Part shown: positions 17,137-25,075 of the stretch, one piece after another
Layout of the letters: every line of letters begins with the position of its first letter
How positions within the stretch are numbered: the stretch's first letter is position 1
Assembly: GCF_016765585.1 (NCBI RefSeq)
Contig: NZ_JAESWC010000014.1
Coordinates: 369,231 to 433,230, forward strand
Direction of reading: 5' to 3'
DNA from: Clostridium rhizosphaerae
Lineage (GTDB): Bacteria; Bacillota; Clostridia; Clostridiales; Clostridiaceae
DNA length: 64,000 bases
Notes under the pieces: model-generated
Seen by the model: only the letters and a program-made list of their open reading frames with translations
Database searches by the model: none
Told to the model about the DNA's origin: nothing
Translations under genes and position numbers: made by a program

Positions 17137-17460
17137 TTATGGTTTGATTTTTTCTTTATATTGTTCGCCCCAAGCCAACATAGAATCCAAGATAGGCTTC
17201 AAGCTAATTCCGTCTTCAGTAAGAGAATACTCAACTCTTGGGGGTACTTCAGCATAAACTTTTCTCTCGACTAAACCATCTTCCTCCATGTCTCTTAACT
17301 GCTGTGTAAGCATCTTTTGGCTTATAGATCCAATAGATTTTCTTAATTCTCCAAACCTTTTAGTGCCTTCAATTAAGTCTCTTAATATTAATACTTTCCA
17401 CTTATCTCCTATAAGCAAAAGAGTTGTTTCAACCGGACAAGCAGGTAATTCTTTTTTCAT
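17137..17460 (-). CDS. HxlR-family redox-type regulator
   Basis: This 107-residue winged-helix protein is of the HxlR/YodB/HypR type: the Cys in ELPACPVETTLLLIGDKWKVLILRDL near residue 8 is where YodB and HypR carry their thiol switch, followed by GTKRFGELRKSIGSISQKMLTQQLRDMEEDGLV and the wing PRVEYSLTEDG. It probably senses quinones or disulfide stress and represses the flanking flavin enzymes. ATG at 17460 follows GAAGG by six bases. Divergent from the pyridoxamine-oxidase gene, with the operator-like sequence between them. Confidence 0.88.
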   Translation of the reverse strand: MKKELPACPVETTLLLIGDKWKVLILRDLIEGTKRFGELRKSIGSISQKMLTQQLRDMEEDGLVERKVYAEVPPRVEYSLTEDGISLKPILDSMLAWGEQYKEKIKP

Positions 17461-17501
17461 CAACTATCCTTCTTTCTTTTAAATCATAAAAATACCCATT
17501 A

Positions 17502-17544
17502 GTTACTTTTAGGTACCTATAGCACTTTAAAGTGCTTACTTGCG
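17502..17544. promoter_or_regulatory. Operator-like sequence, copy 2
   Basis: GTTACTTTTAGGTACCTAT and then the perfect palindrome AGCACTTTAAAGTGCT, followed by TACTTG. It lies in the divergent gap between the HxlR gene and the flavin protein at 17613. Confidence 0.7.
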
Positions 17545-17612
17545 AAACTATACTATTGAATCTATTATATAATTGTAGCCGATAAAAATCAATTGAAGTG
17601 GAGATGTTAAAT

Positions 17613-18014
17613 ATGAATGAAGTAGTAAAGTTTTTACAAGAAAACCCTGTGCAGTATCTTGCAACTGTTGGTGTAGACGGAAAGGCAAAGTGCCGTCCTT
17701 TCATGTTCTGTTTTGAACAAGAGGGCAATCTATGGTTCTGCACTAACAATACAAAGGATGTTTACAAGGATATACAAGCTAATCCTTATGTAGAAGTTTC
17801 AGTTTCCAGTCCAACCTATGCATGGATTCGCTTAAACGGCAAGGTTGTATTTGAAAACAACATGACTGTAAAAGAAGCATGCATGAATAACCCTATTGTA
17901 AAAGGTCAATATCAGACTGCAGATAATCCAATATTTGAAGTGTTCTATCTAGAGGATGCAAAGGCAGTTATAGCTGATTTCTCAGGTAATCCCCCTGCAG
18001 AATACACTCTTTAA
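17613..18014 (+). CDS. Pyridoxamine 5'-phosphate oxidase family protein
   Basis: This 133-residue protein has the split-barrel flavin-binding fold: VVKFLQENPVQYLATVGVDGKAKCRPF (strand 1 and FMN phosphate contacts), LWFCTNNTKDVYKDIQANPYVEVSV and WIRLNGKVVFE. These small flavoproteins reduce a range of quinones, F420-type or heme substrates and are often named NimA-like. The start at 17613 is decided by GGAG nine bases upstream; the frame opens 15 bases earlier at a GTG. Divergent from the HxlR gene and likely under its control. Confidence 0.85.
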   Translation: MNEVVKFLQENPVQYLATVGVDGKAKCRPFMFCFEQEGNLWFCTNNTKDVYKDIQANPYVEVSVSSPTYAWIRLNGKVVFENNMTVKEACMNNPIVKGQYQTADNPIFEVFYLEDAKAVIADFSGNPPAEYTL

Positions 18015-18040
18015 TTTAAGTCCTCATTAGGATATTATGA

Positions 18041-18075
18041 TGTGCCCCAGTTATATTTTATAATACTGGGACACT
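18041..18075 (+). terminator. Probable terminator
   Basis: GTGCCCCAGT and ACTGGGACAC pair with a one-base bulge around an AT-rich loop; the T tail is weak. Confidence 0.5.
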
Positions 18076-18129
18076 TACCCTGTTTGTATGTAGAAAGATA
18101 ATATGCTGCTTAAACTAGCAATACTAATA

Positions 18130-18172
18130 GTTACCGAGAGATAACTATGTTACTATAAAGTGTTTACTTAAC
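18130..18172. promoter_or_regulatory. Operator-like sequence, copy 3
   Basis: GTTACCGAGAGATAACTAT, then ACTATAAAGTGTTTACTTA. It is a weaker version of copies 1 and 2, 117 bp before the frameshifted flavin/Fe-S gene. Confidence 0.55.
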
Positions 18173-18288
18173 TATTTATACTATATTGTTTATACTAATG
18201 ATTAGAAGGTAGTAAAAGTTTATAAAAGCGAAATTTAAAGATTTATAATCTTTTGATATAGAATTAGAAATATTAGGGAGGCTATATA

Positions 18289-18920
18289 ATGGACGCAAAA
18301 GAATATCTTCAAATACTTCATAAGGAAATTCACTCTACAGCCTTTGCAACTGTGGATGAAAGTAGACTTCCCCAGGTCCGAATCATCGATATTATGTTAG
18401 TGGATGATGACAGCCTCTATTTTATAACTGCAAAGGGCAAGGAGTTTTACAGACAGCTTGAAAAGCAAAAATTTGTTGCAATTACCGGCATGACTTCTGG
18501 AAGTGGGGACTCTCTTACGAAAAAAGCAATCTCTATTAGAGGTAAAGTAAGAAATGTAGGACAGCATTTGTTAAATGAAGTTTTGAACAAAATCCCTACA
18601 TGAAAGAAATATATCATGAAAATGCCCGTCATGCCCTTGAAGTTTTTCAGCTTTATGAAGGTCAAGGTGAGTATTTTGATTTGTCATCTAAACCTATATA
18701 CCGAGATACTTTTACTCTAGGTGATAAAAAAGAAAAACACTCACAGTATGTAATTGATGAGAAATGTATTGGATGTAATGAATGCACAAAAATCTGTCCT
18801 GAGCAATGTATAGATAAAGGAGCACCTTATTTTATAAGACAGGAAAACTGCTTGCATTGTGGACTATGCCTAGAGAGCTGTCCTTCAAATGCAATTCAAT
18901 TGCTATCAATTAGAAAGTAG
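18289..18920 (+). pseudogene. Pyridoxamine-oxidase/4Fe-4S fusion, frameshifted
   Basis: Two overlapping frames make one protein. Frame 1 (18289-18603) is the split-barrel flavin domain up to RGKVRNVGQHLLNEVLNK. Frame 2 (18600-18920) starts MKEIYHENARHALEVFQLYEGQGEYFDL and continues with two 4Fe-4S clusters (CIGCNECTKICPEQC and CLHCGLCLESCP). Homologs are single proteins of about 205 residues that read ...EV(F)EQNPYMKEIY. Restoring one T in the TTTT tract at 18581-18584 would give exactly that. So the gene has lost one base. It is either inactive, phase-variable through the homopolymer, or a sequencing error. It sits before the macrodomain and SirTM genes and after an HxlR-type operator. Confidence 0.75.
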
Positions 18921-18927
18921 TGATGTT

Positions 18928-19740
18928 ATGAATAAAGAAGAAATTTTAAATGAATTATTACAATATTTTATAAATGAAAATAGAGATGTACACATTAATT
19001 CTATTCCCTCTGATTATAAAGAAAAAAGAAACCTTCTAAGAGCTTTAATGAATATAAGAGAACCTGAGCCCATAGATTCAAAAATTCTTAAATTACAGGA
19101 TGAACTTTTAAAGGAAGAAACAGTTAATAGAAACCCGGTTGATCCATGCAAATTACCTACCATAGCAGAGGCATTTAAGGGAAGGTCAATACCCTTTTCT
19201 GAAAAATTGGTACTTTGGCAGGGTGACATTATTTCTATAAGTGCAGATGCCATTGTTAATGCCGCCAATTCAAAGCTTCTCGGTTGTTTTGTACCTCTTC
19301 ATAGGTGCATAGATAATGCTATTCATTCAGCTGCTGGTGTAGAGTTAAGACTTGAATGTGATGAGATTATGGAAAATCAAGGGTTTGATGAACCTACAGG
19401 TCTATCTAAAATTACTAAGGCTTATAATCTCCCCAGTAAATATATTCTTCATACTGTTGGCCCAATTATAGATGATAAATTAACTAAGGAAGACTGCCGA
19501 ATGCTTTCATCATGCTATACCTCCTGTCTAAACAAAGCCAGTGAGTATTCTGATATAAAAACAATTGCCTTCTGCTGTATATCTACCGGAGAATTTAGGT
19601 TTCCTAAAGACAAGGCCTCACAAATAGCAGTAGAATCTGTATGTAACTGGCTTAGGGAAAATCCAGAAAGGTTTGACAGAATTATTTTTAATGTTTTCAC
19701 AGGGGAGGATTATAATGAATATGCAAAATTATTCAGATAA
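18928..19740 (+). CDS. Zn-type macrodomain ADP-ribose hydrolase
   Basis: This 270-residue protein has a helical N-terminal region (1-75) and a macrodomain with VLWQGDIISISADAIVNAANSKLLGCFVPLHRCIDNAIHSAAG. The Cys-x-x-x-x-His-x-Cys pattern in GCFVPLHRC is the zinc site of the Zn-macrodomains that travel with SirTM sirtuins. The C-terminal half has ITKAYNLPSKYILHTVGPI and FCCISTGEFRFPKDKAS. The family removes mono-ADP-ribose that SirTM attaches. It starts eight bases after the Fe-S gene stop without a strong SD and overlaps the sirtuin gene by 26 bases, suggesting translational coupling. Confidence 0.85.
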   Translation: MNKEEILNELLQYFINENRDVHINSIPSDYKEKRNLLRALMNIREPEPIDSKILKLQDELLKEETVNRNPVDPCKLPTIAEAFKGRSIPFSEKLVLWQGDIISISADAIVNAANSKLLGCFVPLHRCIDNAIHSAAGVELRLECDEIMENQGFDEPTGLSKITKAYNLPSKYILHTVGPIIDDKLTKEDCRMLSSCYTSCLNKASEYSDIKTIAFCCISTGEFRFPKDKASQIAVESVCNWLRENPERFDRIIFNVFTGEDYNEYAKLFR

Positions 19741-20593
19741 TATAACTAAAGCAGCGAAGCTTATTAAGGAAGCAGATTATATACTTGTAGGTGCCGGCGC
19801 AGGTCTTTCAGCAGCCGGAGGATTAAATTATGGTGATAGTGAATTATTTATAGAATGGTTCCCGAAGTTATCAGAGCTTGGTATTGAAACCATAGGTGAA
19901 GCAATCTCATTCTACTGGAATGCGGATGATTCAAATAGAAGAAGCTTTTGGGCCTATTGGGCAAATCACATTAATAAAATACGTTATGAAGCCCCTGCAC
20001 TAAAGCCTTATCTCGATTTATACGAAATACTGAAGGATAAAAATCATTTTATTATAACTACAAATGTAGATGAGCAATTTGTTAAGGCTGGTTTTGATAA
20101 AGAAAAAATCTTTGCTCCTCAGGGCAATTACGGCCTTTTCCAATGTGACAAACCCTGTAGTAATGATCTTTATGATAATAAGACTTTCATTGATAAAATG
20201 ATTGCTAATATGGATAAAGATAAGTTTGAAATACGGGAAGAAGACATACCTCGTTGTCCTAAATGCGGCTCCTACATGTCAAAAAATCTTCGTGTAGATG
20301 ATACCTTTGTTGAAGCCCCACATATGGAAAAACAAAAGGATTATATGGATTACGTCAACAATTCCATGGATGGTAAATTAGTTCTTATAGAGTTAGGTGT
20401 CGGCTTTAATACACCTGGAATTATACGCTGGCCTTTTGAAAAAATCACAATGAAACATCTTAATGCGGTACTTATTCGAATGAATATGCAGTATCCTGAT
20501 ATACCTGAAAAGCTACTATCTAAATCTTTAACTTTTAATGAAGATATACAGATGGTACTTACAGAGATAAATGCTGCTCGCTTTAAAAAATAG
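19715..20593 (+). CDS. SirTM-class sirtuin (ADP-ribosyltransferase)
   Basis: This 292-residue SirTM (class M sirtuin) has the NAD-binding VGAGAGLSAAGGLNYGDS, an Asn-Val-Asp stretch TTNVDEQFVKAGF, a Gln-Gly pair (FAPQGNYGLFQC), a zinc Cys quartet around CDKPC and CPKCG, and ELGVGFNTPGIIRWPFE. SirTMs mono-ADP-ribosylate rather than deacylate, and are reversed by the linked macrodomain. In several bacteria they sit with lipoylated GcvH-L and lipoate-protein ligase genes. No such genes are in this window; instead a flavin/Fe-S protein and HxlR regulator flank it. The frame is open from 19673, but GGGGAGG seven bases before the ATG decides the start. Confidence 0.85.
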   Translation: MNMQNYSDNITKAAKLIKEADYILVGAGAGLSAAGGLNYGDSELFIEWFPKLSELGIETIGEAISFYWNADDSNRRSFWAYWANHINKIRYEAPALKPYLDLYEILKDKNHFIITTNVDEQFVKAGFDKEKIFAPQGNYGLFQCDKPCSNDLYDNKTFIDKMIANMDKDKFEIREEDIPRCPKCGSYMSKNLRVDDTFVEAPHMEKQKDYMDYVNNSMDGKLVLIELGVGFNTPGIIRWPFEKITMKHLNAVLIRMNMQYPDIPEKLLSKSLTFNEDIQMVLTEINAARFKK

Positions 20594-20634
20594 AAAGCAG
20601 TTTAAGGTGATTTTAACCCCCTTAAACTGCTTTC
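20594..20634 (+). terminator. Rho-independent terminator
   Basis: AAAGCAGTTTAAG and CTTAAACTGCTTT pair around GTGATTTTAACCCC. It ends the macrodomain-SirTM operon. Confidence 0.85.
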
Positions 20635-20639
20635 CACTT

Positions 20640-21063
20640 ATCTTTCTGAAGAAAAGTATTATATTTCTTCAGAAGTTGCAACAATATACAAGTCTTCACC
20701 AAGTATCTTCCAGCTGATTAGTTCACCCTCCCCAGCGCCTTCTCAATCTCATATTTATACCCAGCCGGGCAAAACAGTTAAACTTCTTTAATTAGTCCCT
20801 CCATATTCCTGCACCTTTTCCTCACATTGATTTAACTTTGTTTCTAAGATATTCTTCAATGATATTTTTCCTCAGGCTATCTAGTCATCTTTGAGTTTGT
20901 TAACATTAAAACATTCACCTACTATATATACTTATATAGGCTTATTAGGTATATTATATATAACCTATATATACCTATATTATCTATTTTATATTTATAT
21001 ATAATTTAATGTTAACAATAATAACAAAGTAATATAAAGCTAGTATTCATCAGCATTCAAGCC
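20640..21063. other. Intergenic stretch with decayed phage sequence
   Basis: The minus strand between 20690 and 20890 contains broken coding-like sequence (for example IEEYLRNKVKSM) with interspersed stops, perhaps a VRR-NUC nuclease relic expected beside this helicase. It cannot be assigned with confidence. From 20930 to 21010 the DNA is almost all A and T. Confidence 0.35.
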
Positions 21064-21125
21064 GTTAACATTCTCGTTAACATTGTGCTTTTGAATGTTA
21101 ACAATGTTAACAGGTGAATGTTAAC
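20899..21125. repeat. Cluster of GTTAAC palindromes, origin-like
   Basis: GTTAAC occurs at 20899, 21011, 21064, 21076, 21097, 21106 and 21120, most followed by A (GTTAACA). The last five fall within 62 bp, just after the stop of the primase-helicase gene and next to an AT-rich stretch. This looks like iterons plus an unwinding region of a phage replication origin. Confidence 0.5.
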
Positions 21126-21130
21126 AGAAT

Positions 21131-23536
21131 TTAGTCTTTAATGAAACCTCTTTGATGACCATAAGCGCTTCCAAAACGATACAGCGTATTAAGCCTTTTC
21201 CAGCCTGGCAGCTTTTCTAAAATACTGTTTATCTCAACGGAATCTGCCCTTCTCATATATTTCAAATCCCCTCCAAGGCACTCGCACCATATCTCCACCG
21301 AACATATTCTGTCCCGCTCCATCGTTTCTGAATTATCATTTTCATACTCTACGGCCCAATAAAGCCGCCTTTCATTTAAGGTACGCTTATCCCAATTTAT
21401 CGGGATAGGTCTATTAACAAATTCTCGGATAATACCTTCCTTTGCATTGCTTTCAGAGTGTGCTTCCTGCTCAAGCCTTGCCTGCAGCTCTGCTTCATCA
21501 GTTAAAAACAGCTTTTCTCCAAGCTGCCAGTAGAGATATGCTTCAGCCCATATTTGATCTGCTTCCAGAGGCAGGTTGTTCCACACGTTTTTAGCGGCAG
21601 GCTTTAATCCCACATCCACAGGCCAAAAACGTCTGTTGCCTGTCCTGTCTTTTAAAAACTCGCTGTCATTGGTAGTTCCAAAGAATACGCAGCGTCTTGG
21701 ATAAGCCTTTGTTCTCTTTCCAAAGGGCTCTCTGTAGATATCTTCATTTTTGCTTAAAAACTGCTTTATTGCATTAGTTTCTGAACGATTAAAGCCGCTG
21801 AGCTCTCCAATTTCATTAATCCATATACCCTGAAGCATCTCTGAAGCTTCCTTTCCTTCAAAGGTCTGAAGACTGTCTGAGTACCAGCTTTGTCCAAGAA
21901 TTCTTAAAAAGGTGCTTTTGCCTATGCCCTGAGGTCCTGCAAGTATCGGCATATAGTCATATTTACAGCCCGGTGTCATGGCACGAGCCACTGCTGCAGC
22001 TAAGGATTTACGCATAACTGCTCTGGTGTAGGTAGTATCAACTGCACCAAGGTAATCTATTAAGAGAGTATCCAGCCTCTTTATGCCGTCCCATTGAAGC
22101 TTAGTAAGATAGTCCTTCACTCTGCTAAAAGAATGATTATTGGCACATATTCCAAGAGCATCATCAACTTTATTTGGACTTACTATGTCATAGGTATTTT
22201 CCACATACCAACGGATTCCCTTATCGTCTAAATCTCCCCATTGCCTCTGCTCTGGATTTGCATCCCAAGGCACAGCTCCCATAACCACAGCTCTGCTTGC
22301 AAATTCATCAAAAGCTATTTTGTCTTTTAAAAGCGGATCATTTTCAAAGATAATAAGAAGATTGTTTGTAGTCTTTGCTATGGCTCCTGTGGAAGGTATT
22401 ATCTTAAGCTTTGCTATCCAGGAGAAATCATTTTTGCCGGCAGCTTCAGGAGACAAAGCAAAATCCTGCACTGCTTTTTCATACCTTTCTTTGTTTAATA
22501 AGGCTGAAACTTCTACATCACTAACCGCAAGCTCGCACATGGCTGTATAGGAAGGCAGCTTATTGACTGGTGTATCTATCTTTGCTTCATTATCCATTTC
22601 GCTGAACTTGTGAAGCCTAACAAGGTCAAAGGAGTTTACAAGCCTCCCACCTGCAGGATCTGTGGAGTGATGAGAATACAGGAAATTTCCGTTCTCATAA
22701 ACTACTGCACCCCCTGTAGTTGAGCCGCCGCTGTAGGTAAATCTGCCTGAGCCATCCTCACAAGGTATATAAACTCCGGAAAGAAATACCTCCATAGCTT
22801 TATATATGTCATAGGTTCTGCAGAAGGCTCCTATAACTCCGGTTTTTTCAATCGGATTCCCCTGCTTTGCTGCCTGTTTTACAGAGTTAAGCTGCGCTCC
22901 AGTCACCTCCGGCCATTCTAAAACATTTCTCCAATCCTTGTATAGTGAAAGTATTCCATCTGCATCAAGAAAGGGCTTATCACCATATGCATAAACATAA
23001 TTGCTGTTTAGACAGCAGCTTGGCCAATACATAAGTCTTGAAGCTTCAAAGGTTGTTGGGTCGCAGAGCTCTATGCCAATTATCTGAGCTAGTTTTCTAG
23101 CTATAGGCTCATATTCATCTGCTGTGGCAGGTCTATTAAGTGGTACAAGTACCCTAAGCCTTGGCTTTGCCTCTTCATGCTTTCTTGTAGAATAAACTGC
23201 ATAGCTGCAGCCTAGACCATCTATTCTTCTTAAAACCTCCTGCGTACCACCAGTCGGAATGTTGTCTAAATCTAAAGTTATAATATCTCTCGTCAGCACA
23301 TTGCTTGCTTTTCTTCTGTTGTCTTTAAGTGTTCCAGCTACAAAGCCGCCTATATCCTTAAGCTCGTCCTGCCTAGTTTTAGGATAGCGTAGATATTCTG
23401 CCAAGGTTTCTGTTCCTCTGGCAGGCGTTTTAAGCTTCTCCACAAGCTCTGACCAATAAAGCTTCTGCTGTGGCCAGAAGGTAGCTTTTCGGCTGCCCGC
23501 AGCTGATATTGTAATTTGTTTGTCATTTATTAGCAT
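21131..23536 (-). CDS. Phage primase-helicase (VapE-type)
   Basis: This 801-residue protein is a two-part phage replication enzyme. The N-terminal third resembles an archaeo-eukaryotic primase (DIITLDLDNI; YSTRKHEEAKPRLRVLVPLNRP), and the C-terminal 350 residues are a VapE/SF3-type ATPase with Walker A (GPQGIGKST, about residue 535), INEIGEL as Walker B, and FFGTTNDSEFLKDRTGNRRFWPV as the sensor region. It would prime and unwind at the phage origin. It is followed by the GTTAAC cluster. SD GGAGG. In related phages it adjoins the polymerase gene; here an 8-kb insert separates them. Confidence 0.88.
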   Translation of the reverse strand: MLINDKQITISAAGSRKATFWPQQKLYWSELVEKLKTPARGTETLAEYLRYPKTRQDELKDIGGFVAGTLKDNRRKASNVLTRDIITLDLDNIPTGGTQEVLRRIDGLGCSYAVYSTRKHEEAKPRLRVLVPLNRPATADEYEPIARKLAQIIGIELCDPTTFEASRLMYWPSCCLNSNYVYAYGDKPFLDADGILSLYKDWRNVLEWPEVTGAQLNSVKQAAKQGNPIEKTGVIGAFCRTYDIYKAMEVFLSGVYIPCEDGSGRFTYSGGSTTGGAVVYENGNFLYSHHSTDPAGGRLVNSFDLVRLHKFSEMDNEAKIDTPVNKLPSYTAMCELAVSDVEVSALLNKERYEKAVQDFALSPEAAGKNDFSWIAKLKIIPSTGAIAKTTNNLLIIFENDPLLKDKIAFDEFASRAVVMGAVPWDANPEQRQWGDLDDKGIRWYVENTYDIVSPNKVDDALGICANNHSFSRVKDYLTKLQWDGIKRLDTLLIDYLGAVDTTYTRAVMRKSLAAAVARAMTPGCKYDYMPILAGPQGIGKSTFLRILGQSWYSDSLQTFEGKEASEMLQGIWINEIGELSGFNRSETNAIKQFLSKNEDIYREPFGKRTKAYPRRCVFFGTTNDSEFLKDRTGNRRFWPVDVGLKPAAKNVWNNLPLEADQIWAEAYLYWQLGEKLFLTDEAELQARLEQEAHSESNAKEGIIREFVNRPIPINWDKRTLNERRLYWAVEYENDNSETMERDRICSVEIWCECLGGDLKYMRRADSVEINSILEKLPGWKRLNTLYRFGSAYGHQRGFIKD

Positions 23537-23560
23537 GGTTTCCCTCCTTTATGCAAAAAA

Positions 23561-23596
23561 AACACCGTAAAATTCAGAAGTGAATAATACGGTGTT
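23561..23596. terminator. Terminator-type hairpin, copy 1
   Basis: AACACCGTA and TACGGTGTT pair around an 18-base interior. A near-identical 36-bp copy is at 24966-25001 and a half copy at about 32479-32500. Confidence 0.7.
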
Positions 23597-23687
23597 CTGG
23601 GTAATTATTTTGTTTTATAGCTTCATGGGAATATAAGCTCCATACATATCAATTATTGACTTCAACCTATTAATATACATAGTATTA

Positions 23688-24542
23688 TCAAAATTCATTA
23701 TTATGTAGCCTAAAAAATTCATAATATGTGCGTACATTCTCCAATTCTGTCCACCTTTTTATATCAACAGGATTTTCATCAAGATCATATATTTTTGCTC
23801 CTCGCATAGCCAGCAGAAATGGAGAATGAGTTGATATAATAAACTGACATCCAAAAAAACGTGCAGAATCCTCAATAAAACCCATTAATTCCATCTGACG
23901 TTTTGGAGAAAGACTGTTTTCAGGTTCATCCAATATATAGAGTCCATTTTCTCCAATTTTTTCAGTGAAATATCTGTATGCACTTTCTCCATTCGAATAT
24001 TCCCTGACATTATCAATCAATTCACTTCTCACAAATCGTGACTGTGTTTTACTTCTAGCATTATTTACTCTTTTTAGCTGCTCGTAATCTGCTATTGACT
24101 TCATTTGGAAATGAGAATATTTCGTATCTAAATACTCTTCAAAAAGCTCTTCCCGTTTTTGGTCAATTCCTTCATTGAGGTTACGTATATTCAACATATA
24201 ATCAAATACATCATCACTTGTAATAATTCTGCTATTTAGAGGAATGTCAGTTTCAAGATACATCTCGCACATATTTACATAGTCAGGATAAAAATTTGAT
24301 TTATTATAGATTGAATCACGTCCGATTCCTGTTTTTTCTGCTATAACATTTAATGCCGTTGATTTTCCTGAACCATTTCCGCCATATAGAATCGTAACTG
24401 GCTCAAAGTCAATTCTTTCAAGACCATGTACTGATAATACCTTAAAGGGATAAAAGGAGTCATAGCATGTTCTTTTTATCTTCAAGAAAAAGTCAAATTC
24501 CATATCTTCATTGGGAAATGTAAAACAATTTAAGTAGATCAT
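23688..24542 (-). CDS. ABC/SMC-like AAA ATPase (AAA_21 type)
   Basis: This 284-residue protein has Walker A GGNGSGKST (residues 54-62), then a helical insert (about 105-170) and the terminal signature region: LYILDEPENSLSPKRQMELMGFI (Walker B with catalytic Glu) and IISTHSPFLLAMRGAKIYDLD (switch His). It belongs to the lone AAA_21 ATPases related to Rad50/OLD nucleases. No nuclease domain or partner is visible. Such ATPases are common in phage and defence loci. The SD GGAG is near the start at 24542. It sits between the helicase and a decayed polymerase fragment. Confidence 0.7.
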   Translation of the reverse strand: MIYLNCFTFPNEDMEFDFFLKIKRTCYDSFYPFKVLSVHGLERIDFEPVTILYGGNGSGKSTALNVIAEKTGIGRDSIYNKSNFYPDYVNMCEMYLETDIPLNSRIITSDDVFDYMLNIRNLNEGIDQKREELFEEYLDTKYSHFQMKSIADYEQLKRVNNARSKTQSRFVRSELIDNVREYSNGESAYRYFTEKIGENGLYILDEPENSLSPKRQMELMGFIEDSARFFGCQFIISTHSPFLLAMRGAKIYDLDENPVDIKRWTELENVRTYYEFFRLHNNEF

Positions 24543-24713
24543 TTTTTCTCCTTATATAAATAATCTTTAAGTTCACACTTTTTACGCTTCCGAATTAGCT
24601 ATAATCAATTGTACCACATTCTTAAAATCAGCACAGCAATATACTTCCAACTAAAAGGAAAGCCATATTTTTTAACACCTTATTATTCACTTTTCAACGA
24701 ACATTATTCTTTA

Positions 24714-24863
24714 CTCCTCTTATAAAACACAGACTCATACCCCTCTGACTTTAAAAGCAGCCCCGGAGCCAATCAATAGGCTGTCCCATTATGTCAATCA
24801 CAGACTTTAAATTTCCCACTTCTTTGTTTCCTGATTTATGCCTCTATAGTAAAGTGCTTCTCT
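24714..24863 (-). pseudogene. Remnant of the phage polymerase 3' end
   Basis: Read on the minus strand, the first part repeats polymerase sequence coding YRGINQETKKWE, then a deletion of roughly 55 codons, then sequence coding VIDIMGQPIDW and its out-of-frame continuation to the polymerase stop. Its upper flank at 24600-24713 also matches the 3' flank of the intact polymerase gene (32528 onward). This shows that the end of the polymerase locus was duplicated, one copy decayed. Confidence 0.85.
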
Positions 24864-24944
24864 TCGGACACTGAGTAACTTAAGATGTTGGCTTTCGCTC
24901 ACAGGTTACCCGTTAAAGCCCATTTAGGGCTTTAATCTCCTTTT
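24862..24944 (-). repeat. SD-flanked double-hairpin repeat, copy R2
   Basis: Minus strand: AAAGGAG, hairpin 1 (TTAAAGCCC / GGGCTTTAA), mini-ORF MGFNG then TAA, hairpin 2 (GGGTAACCT, with its complement partly degraded), and GTGTCCGAAGAG. It adjoins the polymerase remnant and has no gene start behind it. Confidence 0.75.
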
Positions 24945-24965
24945 TCTGAAATTTGGTAAATAAAA

Positions 24966-25001
24966 AACACCGTAGAATTCAGGGGTGAATAATACGGTGT
25001 T
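24966..25001. terminator. Terminator-type hairpin, copy 2
   Basis: AACACCGTA and TACGGTGTT pair around GAATTCAGGGGTGAATAA. Same 36-bp design as 23561-23596. Confidence 0.7.
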
Positions 25002-25022
25002 ATATATGATTATTTAATTCTT

Positions 25023-25069
25023 GAAGTTATATCGGGATATAAGAAGATGGCGAATTAAAACAACTTCTA
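25023..25069 (-). repeat. Cassette-like 3' motif
   Basis: Minus strand: GAAGTTG, CATCTTCTTATAT, then ATAACTTC. The outer GAAGTT and AACTTC are inverted arms. It lies just after the stop of the DUF402-type gene. Confidence 0.5.
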
Positions 25070-25075
25070 TTATGC

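Larger units (their letters stand above)
24543..25075. other. Gene-free region with duplicated polymerase end
   Basis: 533 bases. It holds a segment homologous to the 3' flank of the polymerase gene (24600-24713), a polymerase remnant, a double-hairpin repeat, a 36-bp terminator hairpin and a cassette-like motif. No intact gene. Confidence 0.7.
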
